From DASVFB01 sp963815965 (GTDB lineage: Bacteria > Actinomycetota > Thermoleophilia > Gaiellales > Gaiellaceae), in assembly GCA_963815965.1 (NCBI GenBank), contig CAWFIT010000003.1, positions 13,272 to 77,271 on the forward strand: a DNA stretch of 64,000 nucleotides, written 5' to 3'. Below, piece after piece: positions 1-6,991 of this stretch (position 1 is its first letter; every line of letters begins with the position of its first letter). Under the pieces are notes generated by a model. That model saw nothing but the letters and a program-made list of their open reading frames with translations, searched no databases and was not told where the DNA came from. The translations under genes were made by a program, and so were the position numbers.

Positions 1-527
1 CGCTGGCCCTTCACCATCGCAAGCTCGTCCCGACGAACCACGAGCGGCTCGTCTGGGGATTCGGCGACGGCACTGGACTCGCGGCGATCCAAACCGACGT
101 CGGACGCGTTGGCGGCCTCATCTGCTGGGAGAACTTCATGCCGCTCGCTCGTGTCGCGCTCTACGAGTCGCACGTCGAGATCTATCTGGCGCCGACGGCT
201 GACGACACCGAGCAGTGGCACGACTCGATCAGGCACATCGCGCGCGAGTCACGCGCGTTCGTGCTCTCGTGCTGCGTCTTCCAGCGCGCCGCGAGCTATC
301 CGGAAGACGTCCCGCTTGCGGAAGGAGGCGAGCTGGTGGGTCGCGGCGGTTCGGCGATCGTCGCACCGACTGGCGAGTATCTGGCGGGACCGCTCTGGGA
401 CGAGGAGGGGATCCTCCTCGCCGATCTCGATCCAGATCTTCTGTACGCCGAGAGGCAGCGCTTCGATCCGGTGGGCCACTACTCGCGGCCCGACGTGCTG
501 AGGTTGAGCGTCACACCGATCGACTGA
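1..527 (+). CDS. Carbon-nitrogen hydrolase (nitrilase family), 3' part
   Basis: The gene enters from the left edge in frame 3 and ends at the TGA at 525-527, so only the C-terminal ~174 residues are present. The retained part shows the catalytic lysine segment (HHRKLVPTNHE, near position 20) and the catalytic cysteine segment (GGLICWENFMP, around positions 110-142), which are two members of the Glu-Lys-Cys triad; the glutamate would lie upstream of the window. The family hydrolyses nitriles or amides in the cytosol. The ICWEN context and the following MPLAR resemble true nitrilases/cyanide hydratases more than amidases, but substrate cannot be assigned. It is convergent with the SnoaL-like gene, with only 27 bases between. 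Confidence 0.85.
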   Translation, partial: LALHHRKLVPTNHERLVWGFGDGTGLAAIQTDVGRVGGLICWENFMPLARVALYESHVEIYLAPTADDTEQWHDSIRHIARESRAFVLSCCVFQRAASYPEDVPLAEGGELVGRGGSAIVAPTGEYLAGPLWDEEGILLADLDPDLLYAERQRFDPVGHYSRPDVLRLSVTPID

Positions 528-554
528 GCGTTGTGCTGATCGTGATGACGAGGG

Positions 555-917
555 TTAGATCTCGCGCGCGACGCCGAAGCCCGAGTAGACGTCCTTGCGC
601 TTGATCTTCCCGTCTTCGATCGGGAAGACGTCGATGCCGTCCCACTCGAGCGTCTTGCCGTCGCGCGTCGCCGTCGCGGTCCACTCGTTCACGACGAGCC
701 CTTCTCGCGCGTAGAGACGACGGCCTCGGAACAGGATGTCCGGGTTGTTGCGGAAGATGGCGGCAATGTGCTCGCGCACCGCGTCGGCGCCCTCGGCGCG
801 CTCACCTGCGGAGTAGTTGTGGAACACGACGTCTGGCGCGTGCATCGACGCGATCGCGTCGATGTCGTGAGCGTTCCACGCGTCGTTGTACCGCTCGATC
901 AGGTCGCGCTCGTTCAT
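555..917 (-). CDS. SnoaL-like / NTF2-fold protein
   Basis: The 120-residue product begins MNERDLIERYNDAWNAHD and contains the alternating helix-sheet pattern and the 'DVVFHNY' and 'DGKIKRKDVYSGF' segments typical of SnoaL-like and ketosteroid-isomerase-like polypeptides. Members of this fold bind small hydrophobic ligands or act as isomerases or cyclases; no substrate can be inferred here. The start overlaps the selB stop as ATGA (914-917), so it is translationally coupled as the last gene of the selenocysteine-related run. Confidence 0.75.
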   Translation of the reverse strand: MNERDLIERYNDAWNAHDIDAIASMHAPDVVFHNYSAGERAEGADAVREHIAAIFRNNPDILFRGRRLYAREGLVVNEWTATATRDGKTLEWDGIDVFPIEDGKIKRKDVYSGFGVAREI

Positions 918-2623
918 CGACGTGCCGCCTTTCTTAACACACGCTCATCGCCGACACGGCGCGTCAGCCCGTCGGCGTCGTAGCGCTCGAGCAGCAGCTG
1001 CGCGACCCGGCGTGAGATGCCGAGTGCGTCACGGAAGCCGGCGAGCGTAATCGGGTTCAGGCTCCGGATCGCGTCGACACCCTGCGCGTACAACGCCCCC
1101 GAGACCGCGAAGCCGTCGCCGACGCGGTAGAGGCGACCCGCCTGCTCGAGGAAGACACCCAGCTCGCGGTCGTCGAGCTTGCCGAAACCATGCTCGGCGA
1201 GCTCCGCCTCGAGCCGGCGCGCCTCCTCCTCACGACCGTCCAGCGACGGCACGCTGCCGGGCAGGTAGAGCTTGCCGCCTCGCCGCTCGAGCTCGAGCAG
1301 CGGCGCGACCGCGTTCGCCCACGGGCGGTCGAGCAGCAGCCGGCCGACCGGCAGGCCCGGATCGAGCGATCCGCCGGCCGCGTGCGCCCGCAGGCGCTCG
1401 CGCACGCGCTGTCGCAGCTCCTCGAGCCACGCCCCGGAGAAGTACCAGTCGCCGGCCGCGCTCACCGAGGCGAGCCCGCGCGCGAGCTCGCCCGGCGGCA
1501 GCAGCCCGCGCGCCTGAAGCTCGGGGCCTGTCACGGGCGCGTGCACGGTTGCGCGGACGATCGCGGCGGCGTCGCCCGTCTCAAGGAGCGCAAGGCGCTC
1601 GGGATCGATCGCGCGAGGCGGTGCCGGATCGAGCACGACGCCGCCGCCGACCGTCGTGTGCGAGCGCAGCACGATGCGATCGCCGCGGGCGGCGACGAGC
1701 GGAGCCGCGAGACGAAGCTGCGCGTAACGCGCGCCCGCGCGGACGACGCGCGCCACGGTGTGCGACGTGCCGTGGTGGACGTTGAGCCGTGCGCCGTCGG
1801 CGATCGGTTCGAGCTCGTGCAACATAATGTCGAGCCGGTAGCTGACGGGGAACGTCCCCGTTGCGACGAGCGCGTCGCCCCGCCGAAGGTCTCGCCGCTC
1901 GACGCCCGGCACTCCGACCGCGACGCGCTGACCTGCATCTGCCGCCTCGACCGGCTCGTCGTGCACCTGCAGGCTGCGAACGCGCACATCGCGCCCAGCC
2001 GGTTCCGCGCGCAGCTCGTCGCCTTCGGAAAGCGTTCCCGACCACAGCGTGCCGGTGACGACCGTCCCGATCCCGTGCAGGCTGAACGCGCGGTCGACGT
2101 ACAGACGCGTGGGCCACTCCGCTCGTGCCGTCTCCACGGCTGCGCTCGCCAGCGCGGCTCGCAACTCATCGAGCCCTGCGCCCGTCTTCGCGCTCACCGC
2201 GACGACCTCGGCGCCGGGCACTAGCTCGCGCGCCTCCGCAACGGCGAGCGCGAGCGTCTCCGCGTCGACGGCGTCCGCCTTCGTCACGGCGACGACGCCT
2301 CGGTCGATGCCGAGCAGCCTCAGGATCGCGAGGTGTTCGTGCGTTTGCGGCCGTGCGCCTTCGCCGGCGTCGATCACAAGCAGAAACAGGTCGATGCCCG
2401 TCGCGCCCGCGACCATGTTGCGGACGAAGCGCTCGTGGCCCGGGACGTCGATCAGCGACAACCGCCGCCCGTCGGGTAGCTCGAGCGGCGCATACCCGAG
2501 GTCGATCGAGATGCCTCGCTCCTGCTCCTCGGGCAAGCGGTCGGTGTCCTTGCCGGTGAGCGCGCGAACGAGCCACGTCTTGCCGTGGTCGATGTGTCCG
2601 GCCGTGCCGACGGTCAGCGGCAT
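914..2623 (-). CDS. selB: Selenocysteine-specific elongation factor SelB
   Basis: The 569-residue protein is a translational GTPase that delivers selenocysteyl-tRNA to UGA codons marked by a SECIS element. The G1 motif (GTAGHIDHGKT, residues 6-16), the G3 motif (DVPGHERF) and the G4 motif (TKAD) are visible, followed by EF-Tu-like beta barrels and a C-terminal winged-helix region that binds SECIS RNA. The ATG at 2623 is preferred because it starts directly before the G domain; an upstream in-frame start would run far into the neighbouring gene. It overlaps the stop of the methyltransferase by 10 bases and its own stop overlaps the SnoaL gene. No tRNA-Sec or SelD gene is visible in the window. 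Confidence 0.95.
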   Translation of the reverse strand: MPLTVGTAGHIDHGKTWLVRALTGKDTDRLPEEQERGISIDLGYAPLELPDGRRLSLIDVPGHERFVRNMVAGATGIDLFLLVIDAGEGARPQTHEHLAILRLLGIDRGVVAVTKADAVDAETLALAVAEARELVPGAEVVAVSAKTGAGLDELRAALASAAVETARAEWPTRLYVDRAFSLHGIGTVVTGTLWSGTLSEGDELRAEPAGRDVRVRSLQVHDEPVEAADAGQRVAVGVPGVERRDLRRGDALVATGTFPVSYRLDIMLHELEPIADGARLNVHHGTSHTVARVVRAGARYAQLRLAAPLVAARGDRIVLRSHTTVGGGVVLDPAPPRAIDPERLALLETGDAAAIVRATVHAPVTGPELQARGLLPPGELARGLASVSAAGDWYFSGAWLEELRQRVRERLRAHAAGGSLDPGLPVGRLLLDRPWANAVAPLLELERRGGKLYLPGSVPSLDGREEEARRLEAELAEHGFGKLDDRELGVFLEQAGRLYRVGDGFAVSGALYAQGVDAIRSLNPITLAGFRDALGISRRVAQLLLERYDADGLTRRVGDERVLRKAARR

Positions 2624-3570
2624 CTGGCCTGGATCAGCCCGTCCTCGATGCTCACCGGTTCGAAGGCGGTGCCCTCGAGCAGTTCGCGCCACTGCGCCTC
2701 GTCACGCTCGCGGCTGCCCAGTAGCCCGAGCATCAGCAGGTCGAGCCACTTCGATCCGCCTTGCTCGTTCCCCGGCCGGATCACCGTCTCGTGGATGAGG
2801 ATCCGCGCGTCCGGCGGCGCCGACGCGCGAACCGTCTCGAGGATCTTGCGCGCGCTCTCGTCGTCCCAGTTGTGGAGGATCGCGGAAAGGATGTACGTGT
2901 CACCGCCTGGCACGCGGTCGAAGAAACTGCCCGCGACGAACTCCAGCCGGTCGCCGAACGCCTTCTCGTTGCGGTCGGTCTCCGGCAGGTCGAAGACGAT
3001 GCCGCGCAACTTCGGCCGGCGACGAAGGAGCCCCAGGAGGAGTGCGCCGTTCCCGCCGCCGACGTCGACGACCGTCTCGCCGTCGCGCCACCCGACTTGC
3101 TCGAGCCGCTCGACGCTGCGGTCCCTGCCGGCCGCCATCGCGCGGTCGAAGGCCGCCCGCTCAGAGGGTCGTTCGGACAGCCACGACCAGAAGTCGGTCC
3201 CGAACGTCCGCTCGAAGGTGGGCTCGCCACTGAGGTCGAGCTTTGCCGCTGTGCTCAACCAGATCCCGCCGAAGAAGTGCGCGAAGTCCTGCCAGTCCCC
3301 GTGGCGGCGAAGCAGCTCGGACGCCTCCGTGTTGCGAAAGACGCCTGGCTCGTCCTCGGCGAAGACGCCGTCGCTTGCCAGCGCGCGTAGGGACCGGTGA
3401 AGCATGTCGGCACTCGCGCCCGACTCGCGCGCGAGCTCGTCGACTTGACGCGGTCCTTCGGAAAGCGCATCGGCAATACCGAGCTCGGCGACGAGCCCGA
3501 GCACGCGTGCGGTGAGCCCGCCGCGGGTCAGGTCCCAGAGGATGGTCTCGGCGCTGCGCTCGTCGGTCAT
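2614..3570 (-). CDS. SAM-dependent O-methyltransferase (Methyltransf_2 type)
   Basis: The 318-residue product has an N-terminal dimerisation winged helix (residues ~10-90) and a C-terminal Rossmann methyltransferase domain with the SAM-binding glycine loop VVDVGGGNGALL and the ILHNWDDE segment whose histidine is the general base in hydroxyneurosporene/acetylserotonin-type O-methyltransferases. The family methylates hydroxyl groups on small aromatic or isoprenoid molecules. The ATG at 3570 overlaps the selA stop (ATGA), and its own stop overlaps selB, so it is locked between selA and selB. The substrate and any role in selenium metabolism are unknown. Confidence 0.85.
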   Translation of the reverse strand: MTDERSAETILWDLTRGGLTARVLGLVAELGIADALSEGPRQVDELARESGASADMLHRSLRALASDGVFAEDEPGVFRNTEASELLRRHGDWQDFAHFFGGIWLSTAAKLDLSGEPTFERTFGTDFWSWLSERPSERAAFDRAMAAGRDRSVERLEQVGWRDGETVVDVGGGNGALLLGLLRRRPKLRGIVFDLPETDRNEKAFGDRLEFVAGSFFDRVPGGDTYILSAILHNWDDESARKILETVRASAPPDARILIHETVIRPGNEQGGSKWLDLLMLGLLGSRERDEAQWRELLEGTAFEPVSIEDGLIQARCR

Positions 3571-4835
3571 GCGCGCGCCGACGCGACCGCGCGTGCGACT
3601 TCGTCCACCTCGTCGTCCGTCAGCGTGCGGCAGTCGAGGAGCAGCTTTCGGTCGCGGACGATGCCGACGACGGGCGGTTCGGTGGAGCGAAGCGGCGAGG
3701 CGAGCTCCTCCTCGAGCGCGCACGCGAAGCTCGGTAGCTCGGCGAGCGGAAGCGCGCCGCCGCCGACTCGCGCGACCGTCTCTTCGACCGTTCCGCCGGT
3801 CAGCGAGGCGAGCCGATCGGCGCGCGCGCGCACGCCGTCGTCGCGGAGCATGCGCAGCACAGGGATCCGCTCCGGCGCGTCGAGATACAGAGCGAGCGTT
3901 CCCTCGAGCGCAGCGAGCGTGAGCTTGTCCGCGCGCAGCGCCCGCTGGAGCGGATGCCGGCGCAGGCGCTCGACGAGGTCGGCGCGTCCGACGACGATGC
4001 CTGCCTGCGGCCCTCCGAGCAGCTTGTCGCCCGAGAAGGTCACGAGGTCGGCGCCGGCGGCGAGGCTCTCCTTCGCGGAAGGCTCGTCCGCCAGCTCGAC
4101 CAGAACGCCCGAACCGAGGTCGTCCACCAGCGGCAGTTTGTGGCTCTGTGCCACCTGGGCGAGGTGGCGCAACGGCGGCAGCTCGGTGAAGCCGACGACA
4201 CGGAAGTTCGACTGGTGCACACGCAAGATCAGCGCCGTCTCGTCGCCGATCGCCTTCTCGTAATCGCCCGCCCGAGTGCGGTTCGTCGTGCCGACCTCGC
4301 GCAGCCGCGCGCCCGAGCGCGCGAGCACGTCGGGAATCCGGAAGCCGTCGCCGATCTCGATCAATTCGCCGCGCGACACGAGCACCTCGCGTCCCTCTGC
4401 AAGAGCTGCGAGCGCGAGCAGCACCGCTGCCGCGTTGTTGTTGACGACGAGCGCCGCCTCAGCGCCTGTGAGCCGGCGCAGGATGTCGGCGACGTGATCC
4501 TGCCGCGACCCGCGCGCCCCGGCGGTCAGGTCGTACTCGAGGTTCGAGTAGCCGCGCGCGACCTCCTCGACCCGAGCGATCGCCTCGGCCGCGAGCGGTG
4601 CGCGACCCAAGTTCGTGTGCACGATCACACCGGTCGCGTTGAGGACCCGGCGGAGCCGCGGCTGCCGTGCGCGCGCGAGCTCGTCGCGCAGGCGCGCGTC
4701 CAGGTCCCCGGGCTCGGCACCGGCGCGAATTTCCTCCCGAGCCTGCTCCAGCACGACCCGCGCAGCCGCCACCGCAAGCGGGTCGTTCACGTCGCGGGCG
4801 AGCTCGTCGACAGACGGAAGGTCGCGAAGCTGCAC
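3567..4835 (-). CDS. selA: L-seryl-tRNA(Sec) selenium transferase SelA
   Basis: The 422-residue PLP enzyme converts seryl-tRNA(Sec) to selenocysteyl-tRNA(Sec) using selenophosphate. The N-terminal tRNA-binding region (RRVLNATGVIVHTNLGRAPL) and the PLP-lysine motif FSGDKLLGGPQAG are visible, as is the VDDLGSG cofactor-binding segment. Length fits bacterial SelA. The GTG start has no Shine-Dalgarno sequence; instead a TATTCT hexamer lies exactly 6 nt upstream (4842-4847), suggesting an internal leaderless promoter within the cluster. It is followed by the methyltransferase and selB with overlapping codons. Confidence 0.95.
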   Translation of the reverse strand: MQLRDLPSVDELARDVNDPLAVAAARVVLEQAREEIRAGAEPGDLDARLRDELARARQPRLRRVLNATGVIVHTNLGRAPLAAEAIARVEEVARGYSNLEYDLTAGARGSRQDHVADILRRLTGAEAALVVNNNAAAVLLALAALAEGREVLVSRGELIEIGDGFRIPDVLARSGARLREVGTTNRTRAGDYEKAIGDETALILRVHQSNFRVVGFTELPPLRHLAQVAQSHKLPLVDDLGSGVLVELADEPSAKESLAAGADLVTFSGDKLLGGPQAGIVVGRADLVERLRRHPLQRALRADKLTLAALEGTLALYLDAPERIPVLRMLRDDGVRARADRLASLTGGTVEETVARVGGGALPLAELPSFACALEEELASPLRSTEPPVVGIVRDRKLLLDCRTLTDDEVDEVARAVASARA

Positions 4836-4841
4836 GAACTA

Positions 4842-4847
4842 AGAATA
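4842..4847 (-). promoter_or_regulatory. Putative leaderless -10 element for selA
   Basis: On the minus strand TATTCT is followed by six bases and then the selA GTG. No purine-rich ribosome-binding site is present. The spacing matches that of several other starts in the window. Confidence 0.45.
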
Positions 4848-4852
4848 GGCCG

Positions 4853-5530
4853 CTACCGCGCGCCTTCCTCTAATCGGCGCAGCTCGTAGGGGCCGGCGAC
4901 GAGCTCGACGGCCTCCTCCGGATCGTTCGTGACATGCAGCAGGTCGACGTCCGCGGAAGAAACCATCGACTCACGTAGCAGCCTGTCGCGGATCCAGTCG
5001 AGCATCTCGCCCCAGTAGTCCGAGTCGAAGAGCACGACCGGAAAGTGCTTCACCTTGCCCGTCTGGATCAGCGTCAGCGCTTCATACATCTCGTCGAGCG
5101 TCCCGAACCCGCCGGGAAAGATGACGAAACCCTCGCTGGGCTTCACGAAGCAGACCTTGCGCACGTAGAAGTGCGCAAACGTGTACTCGATGTCGAGATA
5201 GCCGTTCGGGCTCTGCTCGTGCGGAAGCTCGATGTTGAAGCCGACCGACAGGCCGCCGCCCTCCTTGGCCCCGCGGTTCGCCGCCTCCATCACGCCGGGC
5301 CCGCCGCCGGTGACAACCGCCCAACCGCGACCGGCGAACAGGCGGCCGGTGACGCGAGCCGCGGCGTAAGCCGGATGATCCTCTCCGACGCGCGCCGAGC
5401 CGAAGAGCGCAACCGCGGGCCGGTCGATCCTCTCGACGAGGGCGAATCCGGTGCGAAACTCCTCGGCGATTCGCTCGACCGCGTCAGGCGGATCGACCTG
5501 CCCGGTGTCGAGGATCTGCTGGTCGTGCAC
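4853..5530 (-). CDS. LOG / lysine-decarboxylase-like Rossmann protein (TIGR00730 type)
   Basis: The 225-residue product contains the two signature motifs of the LOG family: VVTGGGPGVMEAANRGA and the phosphate-binding PGGFGTLDEMYE. Family members release cytokinin bases from nucleoside monophosphates (phosphoribohydrolase), and bacterial relatives act on AMP-like nucleotides; they are often misnamed lysine decarboxylases. The GTG at 5530 overlaps the last base of the M50 protease stop (TAGTG), which fixes the start; a longer in-frame reading upstream is only a shadow of that gene. A 17-base gap separates it from selA. Confidence 0.88.
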   Translation of the reverse strand: MHDQQILDTGQVDPPDAVERIAEEFRTGFALVERIDRPAVALFGSARVGEDHPAYAAARVTGRLFAGRGWAVVTGGGPGVMEAANRGAKEGGGLSVGFNIELPHEQSPNGYLDIEYTFAHFYVRKVCFVKPSEGFVIFPGGFGTLDEMYEALTLIQTGKVKHFPVVLFDSDYWGEMLDWIRDRLLRESMVSSADVDLLHVTNDPEEAVELVAGPYELRRLEEGAR

Positions 5531-6345
5531 TAGAAGTTGCGCGGGACGTGCGTGTGCTCGATCCCGAACGCAAGCAGCGCCGCCAGGCCGAAATAGAGGA
5601 TGGCGATCACGATCCGCTGCCACGGTTTGAGGCGGTAGTACTCCTGGGACTCTGGGTGACCGCGCATCTGCCAGCGCCGCCACGTCTCCATCCCGCCGAC
5701 GATCAGGATCAGGATCAGAATCGGATTCGGCTGGATGATGACGAGCACGACGAGCGCGACCAACCCGAGCGCGACGACTCCTGGATGGATCGCGACAGCG
5801 ATGCGCCCGCCGTCGAGTGGCAGAAACGGAATGAGGTTGAAGAGGTTGATCAGGAAGCCGAGGAACGCAAGCGCGATGAGCGGGCGCGAGTCGTAATACG
5901 CGCCGACTGCCCAAATGACGGCGGCGCCGGCCGTCCCGAGGATCGGGCCTGCAATGCCGTTGAGCGCCTCGTGCCACGCGCTCTGCGGCATGCGTTTCAT
6001 CTGAATCGCCGCCCCGAGGAACGGGATGAAAAACGGCGCGCTGACCGGCAGCCCCTGGCGCTTGGCCTCGAGCACGTGTCCCATCTCGTGGACGAAGAGG
6101 AGCACGACTAGGCCGATCCCGAACCACCAGCCGCCGATCCAGACGTACACCGCGGCCGAGACGAAGATCGAGAAGAGGAACTTCGCTTTGAAGAGCACGG
6201 CGCCGAACTTCACGAGCAGCGCGCCGACTGCGGCGAGCGGCGCCAGGATCTTCTTCAACAGCTCGCGCAGCCCCGACCGGGGCTGAACCGGCTCGTAGTC
6301 GCGCTGGGGGACCTCGTACTGGTTCACGATCCTCGGCCTATCCAT
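5530..6345 (-). CDS. Site-2-protease-like M50 membrane metalloprotease
   Basis: The roughly 270-residue integral membrane protein carries the zinc motif HEMGH inside a membrane helix (LLFVHEMGHVLEAKRQG) and the second M50 motif NLIPFLPLDGGR, whose aspartate is the third zinc ligand. Several hydrophobic segments surround these motifs, as in intramembrane-cleaving S2P proteases. Start choice is between ATG 6345 and GTG 6327; the latter forms a GTGA overlap with the moaDE stop and is equally plausible. Its substrate is unknown. Position next to a MoaD-MoaE fusion that needs proteolysis at an internal Gly-Gly is intriguing but not evidence of function. Confidence 0.88.
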   Translation of the reverse strand: MDRPRIVNQYEVPQRDYEPVQPRSGLRELLKKILAPLAAVGALLVKFGAVLFKAKFLFSIFVSAAVYVWIGGWWFGIGLVVLLFVHEMGHVLEAKRQGLPVSAPFFIPFLGAAIQMKRMPQSAWHEALNGIAGPILGTAGAAVIWAVGAYYDSRPLIALAFLGFLINLFNLIPFLPLDGGRIAVAIHPGVVALGLVALVVLVIIQPNPILILILIVGGMETWRRWQMRGHPESQEYYRLKPWQRIVIAILYFGLAALLAFGIEHTHVPRNF

Positions 6346-6956
6346 TCTTCGCCGCCCACGTACACCTCTTTCTTCCACAACGGGACGCGTTCTTTGAGGG
6401 TATCTATGGCGTCCTTGCATGCCGCGAGCGCGTCCTGCCGGTGCGGCGCAGAGACGGCGATCACGACGCTCCGCTCCCCGATCGCGACGCGGCCGATACG
6501 GTGGTGGATCGCGATCGCGCAGAGCTCGTAGCGCGCCGTGAGCTCGTCGGCGATCTCGGACATCACCCGCTCGGCCATGCCTTCGTACGCCTCGTACTCG
6601 AGGGACGTGACCGTGCGACCGCGCGAGTGCACGCGCGTCGTGCCGACGAACGTCGCGACGGCGCCGGCCTCCTCGGACGCGACCTCCTCGACCACGGCCT
6701 CGATCGATAGCGGATGCTCGCTGAGCGCGAACGCGCCACCGGAGACAGGTGGAATCAGCGCCACCTCGTCTCCATCGGCAAGTTTGCGGTCGCGCTCAAC
6801 ATACGACTTGTTCAGCGCGTACAGCAGTCCCGGCGGCTCGTCCCCCAGGTCGAGCGCCGTCCAGACGTCGCCGATCTGTGCGACTCCCTCGATCTCGCGT
6901 CGCGACCAGCCCGCGCGCTCGCGGAGACCGGCGAACAGACGGACCGTGACGCGCAC
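6324..6956 (-). CDS. MoaD-MoaE fusion (molybdopterin synthase)
   Basis: The 210-residue protein joins a ubiquitin-like MoaD domain (residues ~1-75, ending PPVSGG) to a MoaE domain (from ~78; FVGTTRVHSRGR, CAIAIHHRIGRVAIGE, and the catalytic-lysine tail VPLWKKE). Molybdopterin synthase inserts the dithiolene sulfurs into precursor Z during molybdenum-cofactor synthesis; MoaD normally carries sulfur as a C-terminal Gly-Gly thiocarboxylate, so the fusion must be cleaved after the internal GG. Mycobacterial MoaX is the known precedent. The GTG start has a TATGCT hexamer 6 nt upstream and no SD. It heads the minus-strand run that includes selA and selB. Confidence 0.92.
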   Translation of the reverse strand: MRVTVRLFAGLRERAGWSRREIEGVAQIGDVWTALDLGDEPPGLLYALNKSYVERDRKLADGDEVALIPPVSGGAFALSEHPLSIEAVVEEVASEEAGAVATFVGTTRVHSRGRTVTSLEYEAYEGMAERVMSEIADELTARYELCAIAIHHRIGRVAIGERSVVIAVSAPHRQDALAACKDAIDTLKERVPLWKKEVYVGGEEWIGRGS

Positions 6957-6962
6957 GCGCTC

Positions 6963-6985
6963 AGCATAGGTTCACGGCGTACCCT
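6963..6985. promoter_or_regulatory. Divergent leaderless promoter pair (moaDE / ABC exporter)
   Basis: Two -10-like hexamers lie back to back in a 35-bp intergenic space: TATGCT on the minus strand (6963-6968), 6 nt before the moaDE GTG, and TACCCT on the plus strand (6980-6985), 6 nt before the exporter ATG. Neither gene has a Shine-Dalgarno sequence, so both transcripts probably start at or next to the start codon. No convincing -35 is seen. Confidence 0.5.
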
Positions 6986-6991
6986 GAACGG

